47,097 nucleotides of DNA from Actinomycetota bacterium (lineage in GTDB: Bacteria; Planctomycetota; Phycisphaerae; JAACET01), in assembly GCA_011682385.1 (NCBI GenBank), contig JAACET010000004.1:1-47097 (forward strand), in the 5' to 3' direction. A program made the translations under genes and the position numbers. Shown piece after piece: positions 35,043-44,251 of this stretch. The first letter of the stretch is position 1; every line of letters begins with the position of its first letter. Below the pieces are notes generated by a model that saw only the letters and a program-made list of their open reading frames with translations, was not told where the DNA came from and did no database searches.

Positions 35043-35525
35043 TTAGAGGTACCGTTCACGACCATCAGCCTTGAGCCAGACCTGTCCGGTTCCGACGTCA
35101 AGATACATGGTGCGGGCACTACTTCCGCCAACGTCCTCGGCATTAATCAAAACCCCTCTCTTCCAGAGGACTTTTCTGAGGGCGACGTAGTTCTTTTTCC
35201 CGATCTGGAAATGGTCGCATAAATCATTGGTAACCTTAGCTCCTCCGGAAACCTTGACTACCCATCTTTTCTTCTGAGCGCCGGCGGCTTGTAACTCGTC
35301 AAAAAACCTGGGAACAGCGGTATCAACAAACATATAAGGATTGCTCTGAGCCTTAACGGGGTTCACGGCGGAACTGGGCATCATGACATGCAAAAGTCCG
35401 CCGATCTTGCCGACGGGATCGTAAACGGCCAAACCCACACAGCTTCCCAGGCCATGGGTGACAATCACCTCCTGGGGATTACGGGAAAGTCTCATATCAG
35501 CGACTGGAACGATGTTTCTTACCAT
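35043..35525 (-). CDS. cheD: Chemoreceptor glutamine deamidase CheD
   Basis: 160 aa. The family signature is complete: VTHGLGSCVGLAVYD with the catalytic Cys, LLHVMMPSS with the catalytic His, and a downstream KVSGGAKV segment. CheD deamidates receptor glutamines and in many systems is controlled by CheC/CheX-type phosphatases and CheY-P; a CheX-like gene is present two positions downstream. Spacing to cheR and cheY is 20 bases on each side. Confidence 0.94.
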   Translation of the reverse strand: MVRNIVPVADMRLSRNPQEVIVTHGLGSCVGLAVYDPVGKIGGLLHVMMPSSAVNPVKAQSNPYMFVDTAVPRFFDELQAAGAQKKRWVVKVSGGAKVTNDLCDHFQIGKKNYVALRKVLWKRGVLINAEDVGGSSARTMYLDVGTGQVWLKADGRERYL

Positions 35526-35545
35526 GGTACTCTTTTATACTTATA

Positions 35546-36400
35546 CTATGGACGTTGATATATCGTCGGCCGAACGTACCGAAAGTTGTGCCGAATGCCC
35601 GTGAGACTCTCGGAATGGCCCGTAAATAAGGTGCCTCCGGGACGTAATAGACGCCAAAAACGATGGATCAGATCGGCCTGAGTGGCCTTGTCGAAATAAA
35701 TCATGACGTTGCGGCAAAAGATGACGTCGAATTCACCACGCATGGGCCAGGAATCCATGAGATTGAGCCGGGCAAAATGCATCATGCTACGCAGGTCGTT
35801 CTTAGCACGATAGCGGTGACCGAGATCCGATTTGGTGACGTCAAAGTATTTGGCTCTCAAGTAGGGCGGGACCGTCTTTAGACACTTACCCTCATAGACC
35901 CCCTTTTGGGCAATCCGAATGGCGTCGCTGGATAGGTCCGTGGCTAAAATGCCCACGTCCCAGAGAGCGGCGTTGGGTAGGTGCTCAGCCACGGTAATAG
36001 CCATCGAATAGGCTTCCTCCCCCGAAGCACAGCCGGCACTCCAGAAACGTATCTTGCCATCGGCGAGGTCTCGTCTGGCGGCCAACTCAGGCAAAACCTG
36101 GTTCTCTAGATGATCAAAGTGCTGCTCTTCACGGAAAAAATGTGTTAGCGTGGTGCACAGAGCGTCAAGCATGTTGGTCAGTTCATCACCACTGGGGTCA
36201 CTGCGGACATATTCAATATAGTCATCGAAATCATCCAGGCCGAGCCTGCGCAGCCGTTTGGTCAAACGAGCCTTGACCAGCTCCTTTTTGCCCGGGTGAA
36301 GATTGATTCCGCAGAGCCTGTGGACCACAGTACTGATGGTCTGGAACTGCTCGTCACTCAGAAGAGCTTGCTGTAGTTGTAAAGCATTTCCCATCGACAT
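35546..36400 (-). CDS. cheR: Chemoreceptor methyltransferase CheR
   Basis: 284 aa from ATG 36400, preceded by AAGGA; an adjacent GTG at 36403 is equally possible. Helical N-terminal domain, then the SAM-binding domain with RFWSAGCASGEEAYSMAI, ILATDLSSDAI, VIFCRNVMIYFD and GHSESLTG, all typical of CheR. It methylates receptor glutamates using S-adenosylmethionine, counteracting CheB. It follows the mcp gene by 53 bases, matching a receptor-adaptation module. Confidence 0.96.
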   Translation of the reverse strand: MSMGNALQLQQALLSDEQFQTISTVVHRLCGINLHPGKKELVKARLTKRLRRLGLDDFDDYIEYVRSDPSGDELTNMLDALCTTLTHFFREEQHFDHLENQVLPELAARRDLADGKIRFWSAGCASGEEAYSMAITVAEHLPNAALWDVGILATDLSSDAIRIAQKGVYEGKCLKTVPPYLRAKYFDVTKSDLGHRYRAKNDLRSMMHFARLNLMDSWPMRGEFDVIFCRNVMIYFDKATQADLIHRFWRLLRPGGTLFTGHSESLTGIRHNFRYVRPTIYQRP

Positions 36401-36453
36401 CACAGTTGATCCTTTTAGCCAACTAGCCCATTTCTACACACCGGCAGTCGTTC

Positions 36454-38172
36454 CTAGAAATCTTGCATAGGCTTTCCAGCGACCAAGGGAATGACTGTCT
36501 CTGGCTTCGGGTGGCGCTGGGCTCCTGCATTAGGGTCGTCGGGCTTATTCTGCAATCCACCGCCGAACTCCAGGTGCGGCCAATATACGTTAGATTTACC
36601 GGCAGCAGTGTGCTCGGAAGACCTGGCCGACTTATTTGGCCCAGGCGTGTTTGTTCCCGCTGAAGGGAACTGGTGCTTAATACCGGGGCGTCTGAAGTGA
36701 TTTGAAAATTGATTACTTTTATTCGAGCCTTCAATCAAAGCGACGAGCTCACGGACCATCTCATTCATGGTCTCGGACTGGGAGCTCAACTCCTCAGCCG
36801 CAGCGGATGACTCCTCAGCATTGGCGGCATTGGATTGAGTTACCTGGTCCACCTGGCTAACGGCTGTATTGATCTGCTCAATGCCTCGGGCCTGCTCGTT
36901 ACTGGCTGCGGCAATCTCCGCGACCAGATCATTGACCTTGCGGTTGCCCAAGGTGATATTCTCCAGGGCCTGGCTGACTTCCTGACTTATCTGCACGCCA
37001 TTGTCGGAGTTCTTGACGGCTTCTTCAATCATCGTGGCCGTGTTCTTGGCAGCCTCGGCAGATCGCCGGGCAAGATTCCTGACTTCCTCAGCGACTACAG
37101 CAAAACCTTTGCCGGCCTCGCCGGCCCGGGCGGCCTCAACGGCAGCATTCAAAGACAACAAGTTGGTCTGGAAAGCAATCTCATCTATGGTCTTCATGAC
37201 GGTGGCTGTCTCATCAGAAGAAGCCTTGATCTTATCAATGGCCTGGGCCATTCGGCTCATGGCAGCCAATCCATTATCACTGGCAGTCTGAGCCTCGCCG
37301 GCAAGCTGTTTGGCCTGCTCGGCATTGTCGGCATTCTGCTTAATCATAGAAGTTATCTCTTCCAGACTGCTGGTGGTCTCCTCAACCGCGGCAGCCTGTT
37401 CGCTGGCCCCCTGGGCTAACGATTGCGATCCACTAGATACCTGGCTTGCAGCAGAAGATGTCTGTTCTGCCCCGACAGAGAGGTTCTCGATGATTCGGCC
37501 TATTGGTCTGGTTATGGATCGGATAATAAGCACAGCCACAAGAATGCCCACGCATAGAGCGCCTACGCCGGCCAGAAGCGAACCAGTCAAGAGAGCGCCG
37601 GCAGAAGCACAAATCGAGGCCATATCCTGATTCAGCTCTTCCGTCTCAGAGCTAATAAACGGATCCAACATAGCCAGAAGCTCCGCGGCATTTTTATCAA
37701 ACTTGGACATGTATGGGTTGCCTTCGGCTGGGCCACCGCGGATGTATGCTTCGGCCATCTGCTTACCCATCCGATAATAGGCGGAGAAAGCCCGAGCAAT
37801 CTTCTCGGTGTCTTGCAGAGCATCGTAGTCGCCTTCACGGGAGAGCATTTCCTGAAATCTGTTCAGGTTGGCTGTAAACTCCTGGGCTTGTTGCTCGGCA
37901 GAATTAAAGCCGTCGTCGCGCCCCCCCTGAGCACGCGTGGCAGAAATGTCACTGAGGAATCGCTGCACTTGAATAACATTAATCTTCATGTCCTTGGCGA
38001 CGACCGCAAATACGGCGCTTTCCGTCTGAGCATGCAGGGCCCGCTCTTTGACTTGGCTGGTGGCGAAGAAAATACCCACGGTAACGCCGGCTAAGATCAG
38101 AATCAACACACCGAAACCCAAGGCGAGTTTGGTAGCCAAAGCTATTCTTCTGTTGGATTTGATAGTAACCAC
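36454..38172 (-). CDS. Methyl-accepting chemotaxis protein
   Basis: 572 aa, GTG start with AGGAGG seven bases upstream. TM1 (about 13-36), a helical periplasmic sensor (about 37-190), TM2 (about 193-217), a HAMP-like segment, and a long coiled-coil signalling domain with the conserved hairpin tip [20 protein letters not shown] and [15 protein letters not shown]. Heptads rich in Glu, Gln and Ala flank the tip and offer methylation sites for CheR, CheB and CheD. The C-terminal 90 residues are low in complexity and end [13 protein letters not shown]. No classical NWETF docking pentapeptide is seen. The ligand is unknown. Confidence 0.95.
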   Translation of the reverse strand: MVTIKSNRRIALATKLALGFGVLILILAGVTVGIFFATSQVKERALHAQTESAVFAVVAKDMKINVIQVQRFLSDISATRAQGGRDDGFNSAEQQAQEFTANLNRFQEMLSREGDYDALQDTEKIARAFSAYYRMGKQMAEAYIRGGPAEGNPYMSKFDKNAAELLAMLDPFISSETEELNQDMASICASAGALLTGSLLAGVGALCVGILVAVLIIRSITRPIGRIIENLSVGAEQTSSAASQVSSGSQSLAQGASEQAAAVEETTSSLEEITSMIKQNADNAEQAKQLAGEAQTASDNGLAAMSRMAQAIDKIKASSDETATVMKTIDEIAFQTNLLSLNAAVEAARAGEAGKGFAVVAEEVRNLARRSAEAAKNTATMIEEAVKNSDNGVQISQEVSQALENITLGNRKVNDLVAEIAAASNEQARGIEQINTAVSQVDQVTQSNAANAEESSAAAEELSSQSETMNEMVRELVALIEGSNKSNQFSNHFRRPGIKHQFPSAGTNTPGPNKSARSSEHTAAGKSNVYWPHLEFGGGLQNKPDDPNAGAQRHPKPETVIPLVAGKPMQDF

Positions 38173-38197
38173 TTTTAGCCTCCTAAGAATATGAGAG

Positions 38198-38695
38198 TTA
38201 CTGAAGCAATGACCGGTCTGTAGATAAGCCCACAGCTGCGATCATGCCGTCCAGCTCGAGCAAAATCGTAACCTGGCCATCCGTCTTAGCCAGGCCGAGG
38301 ATATAACTATTATCAATCCCCTTACCAAAAGAGGGCGGATCTTCAACATCGCTGCCGGAAACTTCCAGCACATCCGATACGGCATCGACCAAAACACCCG
38401 TTTCCGTATCCTCCGTGCCGGTTATGATGATAGCGGTCGAGCGAGTGTGTTCATGCTCGGGCAGGCCCATCTTCAACCGCAGGTCCAGAACAGGAATCAC
38501 CCGGCCGCGAAGATTAATGACTCCTTTGACGTAGTCAGGAGTGCAAGGAACGGTAGTAATATCCTGCATCCCAATAATCTCGCGAACCTTGAGGGCTTGG
38601 ACGGCATACTCTTGGCCGGCCAGAGAAAAAGACAAATACTTCCCGGTGAGCTGTTGGGCTCGGGGCGAGATCGTTTGCGTCTGCTGTTCTGTCAT
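38198..38695 (-). CDS. cheW: Chemotaxis coupling protein CheW
   Basis: 165 aa. The CheW/SH3-like domain spans about residues 18-160: [39 protein letters not shown] and [14 protein letters not shown]. It bridges receptors and the CheA kinase in the signalling array. It lies 21 bases after cheA and 25 bases before the mcp gene. Confidence 0.95.
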   Translation of the reverse strand: MTEQQTQTISPRAQQLTGKYLSFSLAGQEYAVQALKVREIIGMQDITTVPCTPDYVKGVINLRGRVIPVLDLRLKMGLPEHEHTRSTAIIITGTEDTETGVLVDAVSDVLEVSGSDVEDPPSFGKGIDNSYILGLAKTDGQVTILLELDGMIAAVGLSTDRSLLQ

Positions 38696-38716
38696 AATTA
38701 GACTCCCTGTGGACCA

Positions 38717-40885
38717 CTAAGCACTGACTGTTGTGACGGGATGTGCCTGGCTCTGCTGCAAAGCGAGATTCATCAGACCATCAGCATCTAGAATCAGAGC
38801 CACGCGGCCGTCTCCTAATATGGCTCCGCCAGAGGCCCCCGAGACACTCTCAGAGACTTTATCAAGGGATTTAATGACCACCTGGCGGTGATCCAAAAGC
38901 TCGTCGATCATAAGGGCACATCGTTTACCCCCGCCGCAAAAGACAACCATCAAAGCACAAAGTGGATCAGTGACGGTCCCGTCGATATCGAATAAACGAT
39001 GCAGCCGGACAATCGGCAGCAGCTCGCCGCGGAACATAACCATCTCCGGGCCCTGGGCGATATGAGAAATGCTGCCGGGCTGAGCACAAAAACTTCGCTC
39101 GATAGCCATAGTGGGTAAAAGAAAACGCTCCGACCCAACGCGGACAAGTATGGCGTCGGCAATGGCTGTGGTTAGTGGCAAATACAAACGAAAGGTAGTG
39201 CCCCGGCCAGGCTCTGAGACGACCTGCACCCGGCCGTGCAAATTGGCAATATTCTGACGCACCACGTCCAGGCCCACTCCCCGTCCGGAAACTTCAGTAA
39301 CCTTCTCAGCAGTAGAAAAACCAGGCTGGAAGATCAAAGAATGAATCTGCTCATTGGCAGGCTCAGAGGAAGACTCAAGCTTGCCGGAGGCGATGGCCTT
39401 GTCGAGAATGCGATGGGTATCAAGTCCCCGGCCGTCATCCTGAATCTCTATCACCACATTGCCTACGGAATGATAGGCTCGCAGAGAAACAGTGCCCTCG
39501 GCGGGCTTGCCCCGCTCAATGCGCTGAGCCTGGGACTCGAGGCCATGATCGACGGCGTTGCGAATCATATGCACCAGCGGATCCGTGAGTATCTCGACCA
39601 TATTGCGGTCGATCTCGGTGGCCTCGCCGGAAGTGACAAAACGTACAGATTTGCCCGACTTACGGGCCAAGTCTCTGGCTAGACGGTTCATTTTGGCAAA
39701 CATGCCCTTCAAAGGAACCATACGCAGACTCATAGCCAAATCCTGCAGATCGCGGACAATCTTTCCGGCATGGGAAAGGCTGCGGAGAAACTCACGGCTC
39801 ATGCCTTGTTGAACCTCCGGGCTCTGAGTGATCATAGACTGGGCGATGACCAACTCGCCGACCAAATCCACAAGGTCGTCCAAACGCTTGGTGGCTACAC
39901 GAACCGTGTGATCCTCATGCGGCCCGGAAGGATGACCGGAAGCAAATGAAGCGGCTTTTTCACGCTGCTCAGGAGGCTCAGGCTGTCCGGGCTGGTCATT
40001 GGCGGGTGGATAATCTGTCGAAGCGGCATCGTCCGGGCAAACAGCAGCTATAAGCTGAGCTGAGAAAGCCTGTGGGTCAGATAACTGCCTGAGCAGCTCA
40101 TCAAAACCATCCGGGGGCCGGCTAAGCGACGCGTCCTGGGGATGGCGAAGCTCGGATATCATCCTCTTGAGATGGTCGCAGGATTTCAGAGCTAAGTCGG
40201 CACATGGGCCGGTCATCTGAATCTCGCCATCACGGGCTCGAGCCAACAGGTTTTCTGACAAGTGAGCCAGCTTCTGGATCAAGTCCAAATTCAAAAAAGA
40301 CGAGGCCCCCTTAATGGTGTGGAAGGCCCGCAAAACCGTGTTGATCTGCTCAAGGTCGTCCGGGTTCTCTTCCAGCAACAAAAGAGAACTCTCGGCAGCG
40401 CTGACGTGGTCCAGGGCCTCGGCGACAAAGTCCCGGATCAATTCCTGATCACCGTCGATCTGGGATGCATCGGTTGGGCAACCGCTGAGCTGCTGACTCT
40501 GAGGCAAAACTCTCTGCGGCAAAGCATCGCTCGGGGCGGTAGCCTCAGCAGGTTGTAGCTTCTGCAGTGAGTCAATGGCTGTCTCGAGCGCAGCTGCACC
40601 GCCGTCGTCCTCCTGCTGGAGGTGACGGGTAATACTGCTCAGAGCCTGGGCCAAATGAGCTAAAGCAGCGGCTGGCTCGGCAATGTCGTCGTCAATTATA
40701 TGTTGCAGGATTTGCTGGGCCAACGTGGCCAGCATCATTTGAGGTGAGTCGGGCTCCAACAGTCTCAGGGCTTCAGCGAAACTGACAGCGATTTGGGCTA
40801 AGGCATCTCGATCCGAGACGTCTACAGCGAGTAATTCGGCACTGAGCCCTTCAAACGTGTTGACGGCACCTAAAGGAGATATCAC
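38717..40885 (-). CDS. cheA: Chemotaxis histidine kinase CheA
   Basis: 722 aa, GTG start. An unusual N-terminal segment of about 145 residues, helical and Ala/Leu/Gln-rich, precedes the HPt domain (phospho-His189 in RAFHTIKGASSF). A Pro/Ala-rich linker (about 285-325) stands where a P2 domain would be. Then come the dimerisation helices (LDDLVDLVGELVIAQS), the HATPase (IRNAVDHGLES, DDGRGLD, GRGVGLDVV) and a CheW-like regulatory domain ending in GGAILGDGRVALILD. It autophosphorylates under receptor control and passes phosphate to CheY and CheB. A sigma-28-type promoter lies 76-102 bases upstream, so cheA heads the transcription unit. Confidence 0.95.
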   Translation of the reverse strand: MISPLGAVNTFEGLSAELLAVDVSDRDALAQIAVSFAEALRLLEPDSPQMMLATLAQQILQHIIDDDIAEPAAALAHLAQALSSITRHLQQEDDGGAAALETAIDSLQKLQPAEATAPSDALPQRVLPQSQQLSGCPTDASQIDGDQELIRDFVAEALDHVSAAESSLLLLEENPDDLEQINTVLRAFHTIKGASSFLNLDLIQKLAHLSENLLARARDGEIQMTGPCADLALKSCDHLKRMISELRHPQDASLSRPPDGFDELLRQLSDPQAFSAQLIAAVCPDDAASTDYPPANDQPGQPEPPEQREKAASFASGHPSGPHEDHTVRVATKRLDDLVDLVGELVIAQSMITQSPEVQQGMSREFLRSLSHAGKIVRDLQDLAMSLRMVPLKGMFAKMNRLARDLARKSGKSVRFVTSGEATEIDRNMVEILTDPLVHMIRNAVDHGLESQAQRIERGKPAEGTVSLRAYHSVGNVVIEIQDDGRGLDTHRILDKAIASGKLESSSEPANEQIHSLIFQPGFSTAEKVTEVSGRGVGLDVVRQNIANLHGRVQVVSEPGRGTTFRLYLPLTTAIADAILVRVGSERFLLPTMAIERSFCAQPGSISHIAQGPEMVMFRGELLPIVRLHRLFDIDGTVTDPLCALMVVFCGGGKRCALMIDELLDHRQVVIKSLDKVSESVSGASGGAILGDGRVALILDADGLMNLALQQSQAHPVTTVSA

Positions 40886-40960
40886 ATCAGCTTTCCCGAA
40901 CCCCCCAGGCTACTGAGAAAACAACTATCGTGTTCGGCAAAATCTAGTTAGGTGTATGGT

Positions 40961-40987
40961 TTATCGGTAATTGAAGACAGGAGTTTA
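40961..40987 (-). promoter_or_regulatory. Sigma-28 (FliA-type) promoter of the che operon
   Basis: On the minus strand, TAAA (40984-40987) is followed after exactly 15 bases by ACCGATAA (40961-40968). The enteric sigma-28 consensus is TAAA-N15-GCCGATAA, so the -35 is perfect and the -10 matches seven of eight bases. It lies in the 125-base gap between the REC-GGDEF gene and cheA and points at cheA, predicting co-expression with late flagellar genes. Confidence 0.65.
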
Positions 40988-41010
40988 GGTACTTCCCAGG
41001 ACTTTGAGCG

Positions 41011-41931
41011 TTACACAGAGGCGGCAGAGAACGATTCGGCCAGCCTGCTCTGGAATTCAACGCGATTACGACCGTTGGCTTTGGCCCGATAAAGGGCCTC
41101 ATCGGCTGCACGAACGAGAATATCCGGAGTGATCTGCTGCGAGGGACTCACCGCCACTGCTCCAAAACTCATGGTTATCGGAATAGTCTGCCGTTCGATC
41201 TGGAAAGATGTCTGGGTAACGACCTGTCGTAAACGCTCGGCCACAACCTGGGTGTCGGCGGCCAACGGCTGCGGTAGTACGATTAAAAATTCCTCACCAC
41301 CGTAGCGCCCAACGGTATCGTACTTTCTGAGTTCCCTAACCAGCCGTTGAGATAGTTGCGTCAACAGGGCATCACCACCCCTGTGGCCGTAGGTATCGTT
41401 GATGTGCTTGAAATGATCGATATCAGCCATCACCACACCAAGGAAGGTACCCTGGCGAGCGGCTCGGGCAAACTCGCGATCAAGCGTTTCCAGAATAGCA
41501 GAGCGATTCCAGAGCTTTGTGAGCGAGTCCCGCGTGGCCAGGACCCATAGGGCTTGCTCCAATTCCACGATGCGCTTGCCGGCTCGAAGACGTACTTCCA
41601 ACTCGCGGATATCAAATGACTTGGTGACAAAATCATCAGCGCCGACATTGACGGCCGCGACCAAATCGGCAGTGCTGCAATTGGAGGTGAACATAATGAT
41701 ATACGTCGAAGGGCTCCGCTGCTGGAGGCGAACCTTCTTGCAGAGCTCCAGGCCGTCTATGCAGGGCAACATCCAATTCAAGAGCACCAGCCTGGGTGCG
41801 TCCTGGGACTGAAGTATATCCCAGGCCTGATGGCCGGTCTCGGCAAAGACTATCTCGTAACCCCACTGCGTTATATGATGAGCCAAGAAACGGCGGGAAA
41901 AACCATCATCCTCGGCAATAAGAACACGCAT
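41011..41931 (-). CDS. Receiver-GGDEF protein (probable diguanylate cyclase) with degenerate receiver
   Basis: 306 aa. The N-terminal receiver keeps the acidic pocket (AEDD) and Lys (TKSFD), but the phospho-acceptor Asp is replaced by Asn52 in LLNWMLPCIDG (codon AAT). The GGDEF domain (about 130-295) has the substrate-binding DIDHFKHINDTYGH, the active-site GGEEF and an upstream R-x-x-D (RKYD) that matches the inhibitory c-di-GMP I-site. It should make c-di-GMP but cannot be switched on by ordinary Asp phosphorylation. It precedes cheA, and the sigma-28 promoter lies after its stop, so it may be transcribed separately. Confidence 0.93.
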   Translation of the reverse strand: MRVLIAEDDGFSRRFLAHHITQWGYEIVFAETGHQAWDILQSQDAPRLVLLNWMLPCIDGLELCKKVRLQQRSPSTYIIMFTSNCSTADLVAAVNVGADDFVTKSFDIRELEVRLRAGKRIVELEQALWVLATRDSLTKLWNRSAILETLDREFARAARQGTFLGVVMADIDHFKHINDTYGHRGGDALLTQLSQRLVRELRKYDTVGRYGGEEFLIVLPQPLAADTQVVAERLRQVVTQTSFQIERQTIPITMSFGAVAVSPSQQITPDILVRAADEALYRAKANGRNRVEFQSRLAESFSAASV

Positions 41932-42499
41932 AACACACGATCCTACACTGAGCTACCAAAGGCAATCCGGTCCTCGTCCCCGTCAGGGAACTACATAGAG
42001 AACCGAATATAGACTCGGAGATTGCCCGCTCAGCCTTTAGTTATTTGCCACAATGAGCTTTTACAGTATGAAAAACACCAAATCGACGTAACTCTTTTAT
42101 CTCGGAAGTTTTGTGTGTTTTTAGCCGAGAAGACCATACATCGCTTTATGGATGCGGCTTGGCCAGGAATTTAGGTGAATTTCCTTTTTTTGTTATTGGG
42201 ACGCTCAGAATTGCCGATAATCTCATAGCTAATGCTAATATAGGTTATTATAACAGTACAGATATTGTTTTTATAGGGCCAGACGCCAGCGCGGATCACA
42301 AGATGAGGAACCCCCCTTAGCAGCCGACCCCGAGAGTCCCCTTGAAACAGATGAAATTGACGCACAGGGATGTTATCCGTCGGTCGGAGTCGATAGTAAG
42401 GGCCTGTAGCAGCCGGTCTTCAAATAAAGGGCTCAATATTGAAAGCAAACACCCCCGGTAAAACCAGGGGATAAATATACGTAAGTAGGAGAGCTGACT
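41932..42499. other. 568-base intergenic region, divergent
   Basis: Lies between the starts of the REC-GGDEF gene (leftwards) and the lipoprotein gene (rightwards) and should hold promoters for both. It is AT-rich in the middle (about 42,160-42,280). On the plus strand a perfect sigma-28 -10 octamer, GCCGATAA, is at 42213-42220 with a poor -35 (TATT) at the right distance. A hairpin CCCCGGT-aaa-ACC(A)GGGG lies at 42453-42470, 30 bases before the lipoprotein start. No credible coding sequence or recognised riboswitch is seen. Confidence 0.5.
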
Positions 42500-43240
42500 A
42501 TGAGAATAGCTAAAGTTGCCGTTCTGATTCTAATGCCGAGTTTCCTGTGTCCTCTTTGGACGGCAGGGTGTTCCAACAGGCAGACTCAGATGGGCTCCGG
42601 CGCAAGCCTGAACGAACAGAGCAGTTGGGCGGCCGGCAAAAGAGCTTGGCAAAACATCGCGGTGGGCAAGTCCAGTTACAATGATGTGGCGGCTGTCTTC
42701 GAAACGACCGTCAGCGACAAAGATCGCTACGCCTACGCCCTGGACGAGGATAACAAAAGAGAGAACACCTTTTTGATGATGGTCAATCTGGACGAAGACG
42801 GCATCGTAGCGGGAAAATACTACTGGGAACGCGTGACTACATCGGCGCTTCTGGCTAAAACCGAAAACTGGGAAATAGCTATGGATACGCGAATACCAGC
42901 AGCGGTCCTACAAGAATACACCTCCGGCGTCGGGCCGCGGGAAGAGGCTATCCTGGCCTACTTCGCGACAAAACTCTACGGGATAGCAGAGAAGTACGAA
43001 CATCTCAACGAGGTGTTCGGAGCAACCGGAGCCATGAAACGCATCTTTACGCTGGCAGCCAGCGAGTACAATATGCGAGCCGACAAACAAGCACTACGGA
43101 GTCCGGAGGGATTTGTCTTCGACGGCGATATATACGGCGACAAATGCACAATGAGCCTGGTGCCCATCGATGAGCGAGCAGGCTGGTATTTCCTGGTACT
43201 CAAAGGTAAGCGAAGCCGAAATTTCTTCACCGGATGGTAG
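42500..43240 (+). CDS. Predicted lipoprotein, unknown function, 246 aa
   Basis: N-terminal signal peptide ending in a lipobox (WTAGC, Cys24), so the protein should be lipid-anchored. The mature part is soluble with mixed alpha/beta character (DRYAYALDEDNKRENTFLMM, AGWYFLVLKGKRSRNFF). No family is recognised. AGGAG lies eight bases before the ATG. The gene is convergent with the SDR gene, 19 bases apart. A sigma-28-like -10 element 280 bases upstream could link it to motility, but that is weak. Confidence 0.75.
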   Translation: MRIAKVAVLILMPSFLCPLWTAGCSNRQTQMGSGASLNEQSSWAAGKRAWQNIAVGKSSYNDVAAVFETTVSDKDRYAYALDEDNKRENTFLMMVNLDEDGIVAGKYYWERVTTSALLAKTENWEIAMDTRIPAAVLQEYTSGVGPREEAILAYFATKLYGIAEKYEHLNEVFGATGAMKRIFTLAASEYNMRADKQALRSPEGFVFDGDIYGDKCTMSLVPIDERAGWYFLVLKGKRSRNFFTGW

Positions 43241-43259
43241 AATAAGCCCGGTCAATAAC

Positions 43260-44069
43260 CTAGATGTTGTCGCAAAGATAGGCGCCATCAATGGGTAAGA
43301 TGACACCAGAGACGAACCCGGCGCCGTCGGCGGCTAAGAAAACAGCGGCGGCAATCAAATCATCCGGATCACCAAACCTACCCATAGGAGTGCGCTCCAA
43401 AACGTCTTTGCCCCTCTGAGTCGCAGAGCCGTCCTCGTTAAGCAAAAGCTTGCGGTTCTGGTCGGCGACAAAAAATCCGGGGGCCAGGGCGTTGACCCGT
43501 ATGCCATAGGAGGCAAATTCCTTGGCCTGGGCCCGGGTCTGGTTAATCACGGCAGCCTTGGCGGCTGAATAGGCCCAGACACCCGAAAGCGGATTGAAAC
43601 CAGCCATAGAAGCAATGTTGATAATGACGCCCTTTAGCCCAGCGTCTATCCAATACCTGGCGACATGCTTGATGGGCAGGACGCAACCGGCCAGCAGATT
43701 AAGCTTGAGCACAAAATCGAAATCCTTCTCCTGAACGTCCACCAGGGGCGATTTGCCACGGTTGCCGCCGGCACCATTGAGGAGAATGTCAACCTGGCCG
43801 AACTTGGCCGTGGATTCGGCCAGAGCCTGCTTGATAGAGGCCTCATTCATCAGATCGACGGTGACACTGGATATACGAGCAGGATCGCCACAGGCCTGGC
43901 CGATGTTCCGGACCTTGGACTCGAGAGCCTCCGGACGAATGTCCCAAAGGATCACATTGGCGCCGACTTTGGCAAACCCCTCAGCAATTACACTGCACAA
44001 AGTACCACCACCACCGGTGAGGACGGCTGTCTTGCCCTGTAAACCGAACTTTTCCTGCAAATACGACAT
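43260..44069 (-). CDS. SDR oxidoreductase, D-mannonate oxidoreductase (fructuronate reductase) type
   Basis: 269 aa from the ATG of MSYLQEKFGLQGKTAVLTGG, with AGGAG seven bases upstream; the longer frame to 44213 has no homologous look. Cofactor motif TGGGGTLCSVIAEGF with Cys at the third Gly position, as I recall for the mannonate-oxidoreductase-like SDRs, then NGAGGN, and the Ser and YSAAK (Tyr-x3-Lys) catalytic set. The stretch APGFFVADQNRKLLLNEDGS through TPMGRFGDPDDLIAA is typical of that subfamily. The reaction would be NAD(P)H-dependent reduction of D-fructuronate to D-mannonate. This complements the UxaE-like gene 20 kb away. Substrate is inferred; SDR identity is certain. Confidence 0.8.
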   Translation of the reverse strand: MSYLQEKFGLQGKTAVLTGGGGTLCSVIAEGFAKVGANVILWDIRPEALESKVRNIGQACGDPARISSVTVDLMNEASIKQALAESTAKFGQVDILLNGAGGNRGKSPLVDVQEKDFDFVLKLNLLAGCVLPIKHVARYWIDAGLKGVIINIASMAGFNPLSGVWAYSAAKAAVINQTRAQAKEFASYGIRVNALAPGFFVADQNRKLLLNEDGSATQRGKDVLERTPMGRFGDPDDLIAAAVFLAADGAGFVSGVILPIDGAYLCDNI

Positions 44070-44251
44070 CAGCATTCTCCTGTCTGTAAAATGAAAACTC
44101 CACGGGGCAACCAACAGAGGATAATCGCCCAAGACCGATTTTGCAAGTAAGACTAACCATATGAGGCAAGAAGCTTGACAGAAAACGGAACAGCAAATAG
44201 TATGACCGTACACCTGTATATGGGCCGTGGTGCTAACTCAGAGGGGAACAG

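Noticed and set aside
42111-42320. Short plus-strand ORF in the gap before the 246-aa lipoprotein
   Set aside because: Runs through AT-rich intergenic DNA, has no ribosome-binding site and no recognisable protein character.
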